Position numbers and translations under genes: made by a program. The notes under the pieces are model-generated. The model was given only the letters and a program-made list of their open reading frames with translations. It had not been told where the DNA came from and did no database searches. Shown here piece after piece: positions 34,522-46,088 of a stretch of 64,000 nt of DNA. Position 1 is the first letter of the stretch, and the number at the start of each line of letters is the position of its first letter. Location of the stretch: positions 515,001 through 579,000 of the forward strand of contig BSBK01006357.1 in the NCBI GenBank assembly GCA_027943335.1, read 5' to 3'. The stretch comes from Chamaecyparis obtusa. Lineage: Eukaryota > Streptophyta > Pinopsida > Cupressales > Cupressaceae.

Positions 34522-37500
34522 CTAAAACCCTAGCATACCTCTGAGATATTCAAAGGTATCTTTCGGTAGTGGCTTTGTAAAAATGTCTGCAATCTTCTCT
34601 TTTGTACTGATATATTCTAGCTTGATTTCTTTTTCTGCCACCTTGTCTCTCAAGAAGTGATACTTGATAGAAATGTGTTTAGTTTTAGATTGTATCACCA
34701 GATTCTTTGACATGTTTACTATGCTAGTGTTATCACAATGGATAACCACGAGCTCATTAAAAGTTATTCCAATGTCTGTTAGCATTCGTTTCATCCAAAC
34801 AATTTGAGTGCAATTTATAGCAGCAGCAACATATTCTCATTCAGCAGTAGATTGTGCTATACAATCTTGTTTCTTACTTAGCCAAGAAACCAACTTTTTC
34901 ACAAGGAAAAATGCACCACCACTTGTACTTTTTCTGTCACCAATGTTTCCTGCCCAATCAGCATTAGTATAAGCATGAAGTTCAAAGCTATCATCCTTAT
35001 CATACCATAAACCATAGTTTATGGTTCCTCTGAGATACCTCAGTATTCTTTTCACAATAGCTAGATGAGTCTCTTTGGGTTCTGCTTGATATCTAGCCAC
35101 AATTCCAATAAAATTAGCAATATCGGGTCTGGTGTGAGTCAAATATTGTAGCCCTCCAACCATTGATCTATACAAAGTCTGAAAAACACATTTTGATTCA
35201 TCATCAATTGTTAGCTTGTTTCTAGTCACCATAGGTGTTCCTACTAGTTTACAATCTTCCATACCAAATTTCTTAGGCAATTTTTTGAGATACTTGGTTT
35301 GAGAAATGAAAATACCATTCTCATTCTGCTTTATTTGTAGTCCAAGGAAGAATTTAATTTCACCTATCATGGACATCTCAAATTTAATTTCCATTTCTTT
35401 AGAAAACTTCTTACATAGATCATCATTACCTCCAAAGATAATGTCATCCACAAATACTTCTACTATCAAGATTCCATCTTCAGTAGTTCTTAAATACAAA
35501 TTGTTGTCAACATTACCCTTTCTGAATCCAAGTCCAAGTAGATACTTGTCCAACCTTGCATACCAAGCCCTAGGAGCTTGCTTCAATCCATACATGGCTT
35601 TCTTTAATTTGCACACGATGTCTTTGTCTTCGCATAGAGGAAATCCATCTGGTTGTTCTATGTATACTTCTTCTTCAAGATCTCCATTTTGTTGTGGAGT
35701 CTTGAGACCAGATGTTTGTCTTTTCATCCCATGCTCTTCACAGTATGAATTGAATAAATCTGATGTAAACTCTCCACCTCTGTCTAATCTTAAACACTTT
35801 ATTTTCAGTCCTGATTCATTCTTTACCTTTGCTTTAAAAAAATTGAATTTGTCAAATGCTTCTGATTTCTCTCTCAAATAAGTAACCCACATCATTCTAG
35901 AAAAGTCATCAACAAAGAGTATGAAATACCTTTTACTGTAGTATGAATTTGTTCTTGTAGGCCCACATAGATCTGTATGTACCAGATTCAACTTTCCTTT
36001 TGATGTAAATGTTTTTCTTTTATGACTGCTTTTAGTTTTCTTTCCCATAACACATTCTCTGCATACAGTGTTAGAAGGTTTCACAATCTTTGGTAGATCT
36101 CTTACTGCATTATCCATACTTGCCTTCACAATGTTGTCAAAGTTAACATGACAAAATATTCTATGCCATAACCAACTATCATCTACCTTCACAACAAAAC
36201 AAGAGGCTCCAAATGTGTTTAGTTCAAATACATTACCTCTAGATCTTGAACCAGTAGCAATCAATTTTCCTTCCTTGCTTCTGATAAAGTATTTACCATT
36301 AACAAAACTTAACTGAAAGTTTTTATCCATTAAGTGTCCAACACTCAACAAATTATGTTTCAGACCTTCAACAAGTAGTAAATTGTATGTATTAGTCTTT
36401 CCATCCAAAGTGATGGATCCTACTCCTATGATGGATTTTGGGAGATTATCCCCAAACCTTACAACACCTCCATCACAATTTACTAATTTAATGAACTTGT
36501 TCTTATCACCAGTCATGTGATGAGAACATCCACTATCAATTATCCATTCAGTTTTCTTGTCAGCATGAGATACTAAGGCTTTTTCCTCATGAACTAGTTC
36601 ATCTTTAATAGAAACAAATCCAATCTCTTCATTGTATAAATCATCATCATCAGAGATTCCTTCACTAGCATAATAACATTCTTTGTCTCTTCTAATCTTT
36701 GCATAATCAGGTTTGTACTTAGAAATTATTGTAGGATATCTAGATGCAAAATGACCTATCTTATTGCATGAAAAACATTTCAAAGGTAATTTGCCTTCAA
36801 ATTTTCCCTTACCTCTTTTCTCTATTCTAGCTATTAGTGCAACAAGTTCTTCCATCTTCTTTTCTTCCTCCATTATCTTCTCCCATTCCTCACCATACTC
36901 ACCAAGCTCTTCTTTGCTTGTTCTCAGAAGTACATATACTTTCTTGTGTACAGATGCCCTAAATGTAGATTCAACTTTAGGAACAACTTCTCCTAATTCC
37001 ACAACTTCAAATGTAGTTAAATTTGCAATCAACATCTCTTTGCTAAAGTTTGGAGTCAGGGGTATAGTTTCTTGAATTGAAATTGCCTTGAATTTGTAAG
37101 GAGAAGTTAGAGATCTGAGAATCTTTGCAATGACTTCATCTTCATCATAAGTACCTCCACAATTTTTGATTCCAACTATAGCTTCTGTAACCCTTTGAAC
37201 ATAGGCTCTAATGCTTTCATCTTCATTCATTTGTAGCTTCTCCATCTTTGTCTTCTAGTTTTGAAATTTCACTTGTTTGGTATACTTGTCTCCTTCATAA
37301 AGTGCCTCTATTTTATTCCAAATTTCATGTGCCAAATCTAGGTCTTTAATTTTAGTAAACTCACCCTCAGATAGTGCACTAATCAATGCTTCTCTTGTGA
37401 TCATGTTGCATGAAAATAACTTCTTTTCATCTTCATTAGCTATTTCCAAGTCATTATCATCTTTTAGAGATTCCTTCTTCTTCGCAATCATCCAGTAGTC

Positions 37501-37596
37501 TATGCCCATGCATAGCAGATGTGCTCACATCTTATTCTTCCAACTGTTGAAGTTTTCAGGATCAAACTTAGGACTTTCCTTCCTATAGAATGCCAT
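34522..37596 (-). pseudogene. Copia A gag-pol polyprotein with internal deletion
   Basis: Starts at ATG 37596 (MAFYRKESPKFDPENF) and stays in one frame to 34522, about 1025 codons; intact plant copia polyproteins are usually nearer 1300. Order, in approximate residues: gag 1-260; zinc knuckle CFSCNKIGHFASRY at 272, last Cys lost; protease DSGCSHHM at 352; integrase HHCC 476-510, first Asp in HTDLCGP at 543, second in LDRGGEF at 600. At about 635 integrase TPQQNG is joined directly to reverse transcriptase DLEEEVYIEQPDG, so the catalytic Glu, the integrase C-terminus and the start of RT are missing. RT keeps FVDD (717). RNase H has TNADWAG and DNTS. Three stops: near 37525, near 37250 and TGA at 34834-34836. 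Confidence 0.93.
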
Positions 37597-37643
37597 TTCC
37601 TAGATCACCTCAAGCTATTAAGCTTTCTCTCTGAGGACCATAA

Positions 37644-37655
37644 GCTCTAATACCA
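37644..37655 (-). promoter_or_regulatory. Copia A primer binding site (tRNA-Met type)
   Basis: On minus, TGGTATTAGAGC, one base from the usual copia initiator-Met site TGGTATCAGAGC, two bases inside the 5' LTR. Confidence 0.9.
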
Positions 37656-37657
37656 AT

Positions 37658-38913
37658 TATTAGGAATAACAGTCCAAAATACAACTAAGCGGGGGAGTGA
37701 ATCAGTTGTATGACATAATATTAAACTTTAAACATTAAGCTCAACAATATTAGATCTAATGAACATAATGAATGCCAACACAATAACACAATATTTTGGT
37801 TATGGGGAAACCCTGTTAAAGGTAAAAACCCCGGTGGGAATTAGCACCCACTAATGATGTACTGAGAGTATAGTAATCCTTGTTAGAAGATATAGCCATG
37901 TAGAAGCTTATTGAAACATTACAGTACATAGTCCTTGTTAGAGGATAGACCTTGTTAGGAATCAAGAACAATAGAAGGCTCACTTCCCAAGGCTCACTAC
38001 CCAAAGAAGGTTAAATCCACCTTCAGAACTCACTAGTTCACAACTGGTGTATATGAAGAAATACACAATCTTTTGAACTGTTTGCTACAAACTATCTTTG
38101 CTTGATCAGTTCCAATGAAGCCCACCAATAAACCTCTACTCTACATGCATTAGACACAAGCTCACATCTTTCACAACCTCTCTATATCACATATATTCCA
38201 TACATATCTTTTCCAAAGAAAAGACCTTTCATTTATACCTTATTACACTTTACCAAGATCAGGTCGGCCCATAAGGCTTTCCTAATTACAAACAATTACA
38301 TAAACCCTTGCTAAGATACACATGGTATCTAAAACAATTTTACAATGATTACATTACAACAATTAAGGACCTACATCCTTGATTTGTGCTTGCCAAACAA
38401 AATAGATGCTTCATTCCTTGAGTCAGCTTCAGAATAAGCCATCCCTAGAACACACACCACAAATGATGTCACCAATCACTCTGTACCTTGCACTGACCAA
38501 TGAACATCCATTAGTACCTCTTCCATCATCCTTCAGGTTTGCATACCTTGAATCTAGTTCCCCTGAAAGATACAACAAAAACTCAGACACTAACTCTATC
38601 AATTCTCACTATCACAGTCCAGTGACCAGCCTTTACGAAAACAACTGTAACTTTCTTAATATGAAATACCTAATGATGTGATCACAGATATAAGATCACA
38701 ACATCTACTTGAACTCTCCTCTAACTTCGTAGCATCAGAAACATCTGTACACTAATCGTACACCATGATTACCAGTTTGGTTCCTTCATAAAAGCATATG
38801 TTGACATCAATGACAAAACACAAATGAAAATAGTATGAGTGCCTATTTAGTAATGTAGTGATTAAACATATTACATGTCTCAATCACCACCCATACATTA
38901 GCAATATCCAACA
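37658..38913 (-). mobile_element. Copia A 5' LTR
   Basis: Equal in length to the 3' LTR and roughly 90% alike over the first 120 bp by eye. The inverted repeat around the G-run is kept with one mismatch (ACAACTAA and TCAGTTGT). Confidence 0.9.
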
Positions 38914-40430
38914 AATATATCCATATATGTGCTTTGTATCTGACTAGTGATAATCTGTCATGCTCCCCTTAAGGCATAAATTTCCCATCATGAAGATGGT
39001 GAAGCAATGCACCCTATCCATGATTCAAAAAGACTCTTAGGACTCTTGTGAGTGCTCACATTATTCTTTTCATATTTCTTGACCTTAGATTCCATAGATT
39101 AATTTTGTTTGACCCATTTCTTCTTAAATTGTTCTTTCAACTCTACTAGCTCTTGATCTTCTTTATTCAACTCCTTTTCCTTTATGAGTTGCCTGAAGGA
39201 TTTCTTAACTGGTCCTATGTATCTACAATACTTTTCTATATGTCCATCATTGTTACACTTGAAACATGTTACCTTCTTCTTAGGTTTCAATTGGCTATAA
39301 TCAATTTGCAACATTCAATACTTAGCAATATGACCAAAGTTATTGCATTTGTAACACACAATATTTCTAGATCTGGCAACAGGTTTCTTAACTTATTCAA
39401 TTATTTTGTTAGAATCATCCTTACTAGCATTAGAAACATTATCTTGCACAATATCATTTTCTTTACTTGTTTCCTGATCCTTAGCTTGTCTAAGCTCATC
39501 ATGTTTACTACATTCACCTTTTTCCATCTTTTCCTCATTCAAACTTTTCTCCTTTTGCTTCTTAAGGATATCATCCAAGTGATCATATGTAGGTCTGCTA
39601 GATCTCATATCTAGTTTTCTACATTCTTTTATCTTGTGTCCATACAAGTAGTAGTTTAAGAAAAAACTAGTCAACTTGGGCTTAGGAGTACCTTTTTCAG
39701 TTTGCTTCTTTGATTGATCTTAATGGTTGCAATCCTTGTCATTTTCCTTACAAGGAGGTATCTCAAGTTTTTCTATCACAACCTTAGATTTTGACTTCTT
39801 AGGTGAGTTAAGATTCACCATAACTCTATCTTTCCTCTAATTAGGATTGTCAATAAATCCAACTCCCATCGTATCACCAACAGGCTTCTGCATGTCAATT
39901 TTCTCATCCAAATTTTCTCTTCTCTCGTGAAGTTTCTCTATGCGAAATTTAGTCTGATCAAGCTCACCAGTAATGGTGATGTAGTATCTCTCTACCTTGT
40001 CCTACTTTTTCTTTAATTCACTCAGCTCATTCTCCAAATATTTCATCATATCCCTTGTACTTGATAGATCATTTTGCAAATTTTCATTTACCTCATTTTC
40101 AGCATCAAGTTCTTTCATCAGGTTCAGTTTTGTGATCTCCAATTCATCCTTAAACGAATCCTTTTCATGCTTCATCTGCTCAATCTGATCTTGATTTGAT
40201 AACTCTCCAGTTTGTGCTTCCATAAGATCATCTCTTAATTTTATCTCATGTTCAAGTTGTTGCTTCAACTTCTTGATAAAGTCATTTGCCTTCCTCAACT
40301 TTTAATTTAGATCCACTCTATCTGCATTAGCAATGTCCACATCTTCCAAAGGTATTTCTTAGTTCTTCTTCAATCTTTCCAAATCCATCTTGATCTCCCC
40401 AAAGTTGTTAATCTTTTTCTTCAAGGGCCG
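38914..40430 (-). pseudogene. Element D gag (coiled coil plus zinc knuckles)
   Basis: One frame on minus, clearest at 40298-40002, 39674-39393 and 39314-39099, with stops but no frameshift between these parts. The N-terminal part is a Lys/Glu/Leu/Asn-rich coiled coil. Downstream are three zinc-knuckle positions: CFKCNNDGHIEKYC (about 39265-39230) is an intact CX2CX4HX4C; one at about 39365-39320 (CYKCNNFGHIAKY) has its last Cys turned to a stop; one near 39650 keeps only GHKIKEC. No protease follows. Element C has the same arrangement. Probably an RNA-binding particle protein of a non-autonomous element; copia A interrupts the region after it. Confidence 0.7.
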
Positions 40431-40433
40431 GAG

Positions 40434-40445
40434 GCTCTAATACCA
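40434..40445 (-). promoter_or_regulatory. Element D primer binding site (tRNA-Met type)
   Basis: On minus, TGGTATTAGAGC, two bases inside the D 5' LTR. Same variant as in copia A. Confidence 0.9.
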
Positions 40446-40447
40446 AT

Positions 40448-40659
40448 TGTTAGGATTTGGTAACACTGAGAGGGGGGGTGAGTCAGTGTTACAATACTTA
40501 ATTGAATTCTTAAACTTCTTTACTTCCATTAAGAAACAAATAAAGATGTAATAGAAAATGAACAACCATCCAACAAAGACAAACATAGAAGAACTCATAA
40601 CATCATATTTGTTTTCAAGGAAACCCTGGCCAAGGGAAAACCCTGGTGGGCATGGCACC
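40448..40659 (-). mobile_element. Element D 5' LTR, left part
   Basis: Starts TGTTAGGATTTGG and matches 12185-12397 of the other D LTR, then stops at the GCACC duplication where gypsy 2 begins. Contains a perfect 10-bp inverted repeat GTAACACTGA (40460-40469) and TCAGTGTTAC (40483-40492) around a G-run. Confidence 0.92.
40655..40659. repeat. Target duplication of gypsy 2 (left, GCACC)
   Basis: GCACC before the 5' LTR; GTACC after the 3' LTR at 60205-60209. The uninterrupted D LTR reads GTACC at the same place, so the left copy has one T to C change. Confidence 0.85.
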
Positions 40660-42561
40660 TAATGAGGCCAATTTAAGGCCTATTTGGTTCATGTTTTCAT
40701 ATGTTTTATGCCTAGGACTTGAGAAATTTATGAGATTTTGATGAACTTATTTAGACTACTTGTGTTTAAACTGTTATGTGTGTGTGCACTTTGATGTTTT
40801 TAAGATTAAATGAATATGCTAAACATATATGTTATATAGTTACACGGAATGGAATATTGTGACTTTCTATCTTGCATTGATTGGGTAGTTCTTCCTATAG
40901 CCACGTGACAAGAGAAAAGCTAATGCAAGGAAAACTTATTATGAATTTTATCTTGGATAAGTATTGTGATTTTTGCATGTGCACGTTAATATTTTGTAGG
41001 AAAATGGAAAGTTAGTGAGGGAAGAAGTCAGCATCAAAACACAAAGTGGTGATAAGAAGTTGGTTAACTTTTTTGAACTCATAATGATTCCATTACTTTT
41101 AGTCATCAACGGTTAGCATTACAAACTGAGTCAACACAGTTATCAACAATTATGGAGTAAATATATAAGTCATGAAATTCTAAATTTGTGCACAATTGAA
41201 TGCAACCCGCTCCTGTATTAAATGATGTTGTTTTGTATCTTCAATATTGTCATATTCCTGACATTGGAGAATCCTAGATTTAGGGAGTTATGTTCTATTT
41301 TGATGATATAAATAAGCTGGAGTTTAGATTCATGAGTTAATTAGTTTTTGTGTGGAATCCTTTTGTAATCCAGCAGTAGTGAAATACAATTCCATTGCTA
41401 CACTTTGTACTCATGTTTTATTCATGAATGAAATGATATCTATAGTTTTTAATCTCTGAGTTGTTATTCATTCACTCTTCTGTGTGGGCCCATGTGGAAG
41501 GTAAAATCAATTCATAGCTGGGTAGGAATTATCTTTAAGTTCAATTGAAGTATTTAGAACTTTTTTTCTCCTGTAGCCATATGGTAGCATAACTATTGGT
41601 TGTTTCCTACATCATAAGAAAATAGCTGGTTTCCTATTTGTAGTATGATTCCAAAATTCTAGGTTAGATTGTTTTGATTACGTAAAAATAGGTTTTGAAA
41701 GGACCCAAAACCTTTTACAAAAGGATTACAGAATAGGCATTTAAGCTCCAAAAGGAAAATTGCAACAACACCAAAAAAAACCACACAAACAATTCCTTAA
41801 ACAAAAATAATAGACAAAAGACAAAGGACAACAATACAACAAGTTGTTGTCTAAACATATTTCATCAATTCTATTGCCTGATCAGCAAGAATCTACATAT
41901 TTGTAGCAGACAACTTCAAATCATCCATGTCATTATTCTTGTCATCCTCCATCTTCTTGAACCTAGATCTAGTATGATTGCTAGGGCCCTGATCATCTTT
42001 AGTCTCTGTGACCTCTTGGTTCTCTTTTCCATTATCGAGTTTGTCCACCAGGATCTTCACATGCTCATTTGATGCCTTAAGGATAGCATAACTCTACTCT
42101 ACAATATTCCAAATGGCCTTCTCCAGCTTGTCAATTCTCTTTTCCATAATCTCAATTTTTCTAGTCGTACCATTACTGTTTTCAATTTTTTTCTCCATGG
42201 TAGTAATTCTGTCATTGAAGAATACAAGACCCTCAGCCATGGCAACAGTGTCAGTGAGCTCATCAATTGTCTGGCCCATAGTTTTCTCCCCTAGGTGCAT
42301 CCTTTTAAGAACCTTTTTTAGATTGTTATTCCATTTCTTAACTTAGTAATTCCTTCAGCATTTCAATTACATATGTTATGATGACATTTAAGATGGGTTA
42401 GAGCATATACATTGCAGGCATCATTTCAAGTTTACATCCCTGCTCGATAATTTAATGAGCTCAGTATGTTATTCTAAGTATGATATTTGGCACTTCTTAA
42501 ATACAGAGTCATTATAAGGATGTCTAATCCTTAGTTATAGATTTATTATACTGACCAGTCA
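40660..42561 (+). mobile_element. Gypsy 2 5' LTR (with insertion)
   Basis: 1902 bp against 1255 bp for the 3' LTR; the extra length is the 644-bp insertion plus its duplication. Outside it the two LTRs align throughout. Confidence 0.88.
41674..42327 (-). mobile_element. Gene-fragment-like insertion with 10-bp target duplication
   Basis: TTAGATTGTT is found at 41664-41673 and again at 42318-42327; the 3' LTR has a single copy at the matching place. The insert, on minus, carries a frame from 42300 to 42094 (MHLGEKTMGQTIDEL...) predicted as coiled coil, then after one stop about 50 further open codons with a charged DDQGPSNHTRSRFKKME segment. The tail (GTAAAAGGTTTTGGGTCC...) has no poly-A. Ends show no inverted repeat. 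A 10-bp duplication suits a LINE-type retroposon or a Mutator-like element; class unresolved. Confidence 0.7.
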
Positions 42562-42565
42562 TTTT

Positions 42566-42583
42566 TGGCATCGTTGCCGAGGA
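42566..42583 (+). promoter_or_regulatory. Gypsy 2 primer binding site (tRNA-Asp type)
   Basis: TGGCATCGTTGCCGAGGA, four bases after the LTR. It differs from the tRNA-Asp complement TGGCGCCGTTGCCGGGGA at three positions, all transitions. Confidence 0.8.
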
Positions 42584-43636
42584 TGGTGTCAATCTAATCT
42601 AGTCCTGGAGTCATTGTGTAACTTTTCATTTTTGCATTATTTTGTATGCATAGAAGAAGAGATCATCTTAGGAGATTCCCACCTCACAATGTATAGGTTG
42701 AACCATTTGATATCTTTAATCCTGAGCCTGAGGAACCCCAAGTTGAGAACACAGAAGAAGAAGAACCATTTGAAATCCCATTTGTTAATGCACAAGAACA
42801 TATATCTTTGCCATCATCTTCTATAGGATCATTGCATTTAAATGATCTTTATGCCAAACCTAAGTATCAAGACAATCCATTAGCTCTTGTTATTTATCAT
42901 CCAGAACAACAACCAGTTCCACCACCAAGGATGGCTCAAGCTACCTTACCTTTCCCCATCCCTGATCAACATGGTAACAATAATATGAAAAACATACATG
43001 CCCCTGCACTTCCCAAGTTTTATGGACTTATCACCAAAGACCTTGAAACCTTCCTTTTTGAATTTGACATCCTCTATAGGAGTTATGATTATACAACTAA
43101 CACCCATAAGCTAAAATTGTTTCAATCTACTTAAATAGGTCACTCTTATAAGATGGTTCATGGGGCTAGGTGCCAATGTTATACTGGATTGGGATGCAAT
43201 GAAGAATATATTCCTTTCTAAATATAAATAGTACTATAGGGGTCATGATATGAGGGGAGATGACATCTTCAAAATGTCACAAAAGGAGGATGAGACCTTG
43301 GAAGACTATGTCTCAAGATTTATGTTTAACTTGAAGTGCAAACCCAACATCAGTTGAATGAGGAGTCACAAAAATATATTTTCCTAAAAGGTGTAAATGA
43401 TGGAAGTATTGAGGCCTTATACCTTATGGTGGGAGGATACATCACTCATAAGGACTAGGATGATATAAATAATATATGTTTGAATTACTCAAGAGCTATT
43501 GTGAAGTAAGATAGAGGAGTTCGGGCTATGCCTAATAAGTCCAATGGATCAAAAGTATCTAAGGTAGAGTTTTCCAATATTTTATTTGATTACAAGGACA
43601 TCATTAATGAGGTTGCCACTCAACTAGACAACATGC

Positions 43637-43674
43637 AAGGAAGAAGGAAGAAGGAAGAAGGAAGAAGGAAGAAG
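43637..43674 (+). repeat. 7-bp tandem repeat (AAGGAAG), about 5.4 units
   Basis: Perfect AAGGAAG units within gag; since 7 is not a multiple of three, unit gain or loss shifts the frame, and the gag frame changes around here. Confidence 0.95.
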
Positions 43675-43946
43675 CTGAAACTATGTTAGCTGAATATTGT
43701 CCACATTGTATTGAAAGGAAGAGGAACTACAAATGCAAGGCTATTGCAAGTCTAGAGTTGTAGCTAATGCCCACTGAATTCAAATATATTGATGAAAATA
43801 GAGAGGTGCTCTATGTTTCTCAACATGGGCCATGGGCCCAAAGACCAGGTATGCCACAAGACCCTCTACAAAATTATAGTAGTCAATGGGAAAATTACCA
43901 GAATATAGGTCCCCAAGGATTTAGTAGGCATAGTAATTGGTCCAAT

Positions 43947-44114
43947 CAACCTCATCAAGGTTGGCATAAATCTTAGCAAGGTTAGAAACAACCTCAACAA
44001 GGTTGCAATCAACCTCAACAAGGTTTGCATCAACCTCAACAAGGATGGCAACAACCTCAGCAAGGTTGGCAAAAACCTCAGCAAGGTTGGAAGCAACCTC
44101 AGCAAGGTTGGCAA
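43947..44114 (+). repeat. 21-bp tandem array in gag, eight units
   Basis: Eight 21-bp units with consensus near CAACCTCAGCAAGGTTGGCAA, encoding a seven-residue QPQQGW repeat. The second unit carries a CAG to TAG stop. Confidence 0.92.
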
Positions 44115-44280
44115 CACCCTAATCAGTGGTCTAACCAATCCAATCACCAGGCCTTAATGCCACCACCTCAGAAATAGGATATAATGCCTCTTCCTACAAC
44201 CAATAGCAATCTTCCTAAGAAAACCTAGCTGCCAGCTCAACCTAATCTTAATCCTAATAATAGAAATCCACCAGCTTAGT

Positions 44281-44956
44281 AGATATGCTATATCTTTGAA
44301 TGATATTCATTTAAGGTCAGGAGATAATCTTGCTTCACCTCAAAGGCCTATAATCATAGAATTTGAAGATCCTCCTATTGAAAAAGAGGATGTGCCCACT
44401 CCACAAACTTCTCCTGTAGCAAAAGATCTCCCATTTCCTCAGAGGCTAGTAGAATAAGCTGTGCCCATAGAAAACCAAGTTGTAACAAATTTTCTCCACC
44501 AGCTGAAGCATATGAAAGTAAAACTACCATTACTATATGCTATAAAAGAATTTCCTATTTATGCTAAGGCCATTAAGGAAGCTTCCATAAAATAGCTAGG
44601 GAGAAAGAGGAAAGATCCTAAAACTATTCATGTCTTAGGACAATTTTCTGACCTTATGTTGGAAAAACTGGCAATACCTAAATATTCTGACCTAGGGATT
44701 CCTGTAGTTACTATCACCATTAATGGAATTCAAGTAAAAAATGCCTTGGTTGATTTATGAGCATCTATAAATGTAATGACAAAAGAGGTATTATCTCAAT
44801 TGCATATTATTAGCCTTAGAGAAAGGCCAACCATTCTACAACTTGTTGATAGTTCTACTATCAAACCAAATAGTAGAATCAGTGTTCAACCATTCTACAA
44901 CTTGTTGATAGTTACACTGAGAGAAAGGCCAACCATTCTACAACTTGTTGATAGTT
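44281..44956 (+). pseudogene. Gypsy 2 protease, N-terminal part
   Basis: Shows the Athila-type lead (LPLLYAIKEFPIYAK, then the IPKYSDLGIPVVTITI segment) and the active-site phrase VDL*ASINVM near 44751-44775, where the Gly codon after VDL is now TGA. The region ends in a local duplication and the copia C LTR; the frame resumes at 52226 with IVTLNSWEYPLDF. Confidence 0.8.
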
Positions 44957-46066
44957 ACACTAAGAGATGGGGGGGGGGGGTGAATCAGTGTTCACCATAT
45001 TTTATCTTTTTACTTATTCTTTAAACTGACCTTAAATGCTTAAGTACTGAAATGAACATCCACATAAACATGAAACATGAAATCAACACATAACACCAAT
45101 ATGGTTATAGGGAAACCCAAATAGGTAAAAACCCTGGTGGGAATTGACACCCACTAATATTCTGTACTGGTGTTTTATGATCCTTGTTAGAAGATCCTTA
45201 ACTTTGTTAGGAGTTACTTTACAATGCATTAAGTATAGTAGACCTTGTCAAGGGTTGAACCCTATTAGGAGTATTTTATAATAGTCCCTATTTGGGGAGT
45301 GGACACACTATCCTAGAGCTCACCACTCAAGTGGTGAAGGCTACAACCTTCTGATCTCAAATACAGACTATATTTTCTCGATGAACTGCCACTATGACAC
45401 TGGTTGTTAGATCAGTTCCTTTGATGCACTGATGCTTTGACCTCTTGTAAATATCTAATACATCTTATAGTCTCTTCACACACTTCTTCTCTTCTTATCA
45501 CAACTCTCTATTAACTTTTATATCAATTACAATGGGTGCATCTCATATTTATATATGCATACAAAATAAACAACTAGGTCGGCCCTTAAACCTATTACAT
45601 ACAACACTTCCAATTGAATTGGCTCAAGCATGTTTACAAAAAAAAATATATACATGTTAGAAACCTAATTACAATAGGCACATAGCCTTTACATCATTAG
45701 AATATAACCACAACTCAAAATGCTAACAGTCGGCTGCTTACTCTGCTCTTCACTGGCATACACTGGCTGTGTAACTTCAACTATCTATATCTTTCTCATA
45801 CTTGTATATCTGATCATGCACTCATAGACTAAGCATGAATATAGTCTAACCAACTTAACTTCTAGGGTGCATATCGTAACTCAGTCATACACATGTGCGC
45901 TGATGCTTTGAGCTTCAGGAACTCTGTACACTGTCCAGTCTTCAACACTTAGTTGATTTTTGATCTTCCCATCAAGTGTGCTGACTCCAAGCTGCTATAT
46001 GAATTTGTTTCCATAATGAAAACACTATAATAAGACATATACATCAGTATAGCCAACTTTCCAAAA
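44957..46066 (-). mobile_element. Copia C 3' LTR
   Basis: Matches 51094-52220 except that the first dozen or so bases at the left edge are lost in the rearranged junction. It has the G-run flanked by ACACTAA and TCAGTGT, and CCTTGTTAG-type repeats at 45180-45265. Confidence 0.88.
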
Positions 46067-46088
46067 ATCTCCCCCTTTGTCATTGATG
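46067..46088 (-). promoter_or_regulatory. Copia C polypurine tract
   Basis: On minus, ATCAATGACAAAGGGGGAGAT-like block up to the LTR; one base different from those of A, D and F. Confidence 0.85.

Larger units (their letters stand above)
32965..38913 (-). mobile_element. Copia A: Ty1/copia retrotransposon nested in D
   Basis: Two LTRs of the same length (1256 bp each), tRNA-Met primer site, one gag-pol frame and a polypurine tract, all on the minus strand. The flanking five bases are AATTC (32960-32964) and AATAT (38914-38918), so the target duplication is imperfect or decayed. On both sides the sequence is element D: gag on the right, accessory frame on the left. The element is 5.9 kb and has no accessory frame after pol. 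LTR layout and polypurine tract relate it to C, D and F. Confidence 0.9.
42608..44280 (+). pseudogene. Gypsy 2 gag
   Basis: The N-terminal part contains acidic phrases (PEEPQVENTEEEEPFE) and, at 42808-43134, a Pro-rich lead into the capsid region (ALPKFYGLITKDLETFLFEFDILYR). After a stop at 43132-43134 the capsid continues in other frames, with several shifts. A 7-bp repeat (43637-43674) and the 21-bp Gln/Pro repeat (43947-44114) lie in the C-terminal half. No intact zinc knuckle was found; a Cys-poor C-terminus is usual in Athila-like gag. Badly broken. Confidence 0.75.

Noticed and set aside
35306..35881. Plus-strand protein of 191 residues
   Set aside because: Antisense shadow of the copia A reverse transcriptase and integrase.
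38914..38918. Clean target duplication for copia A
   Set aside because: AATAT on one side and AATTC on the other do not match; reported as imperfect instead.
43866..44147. Minus-strand Leu/Arg repeat protein
   Set aside because: Antisense reading of the 21-bp gag repeat.
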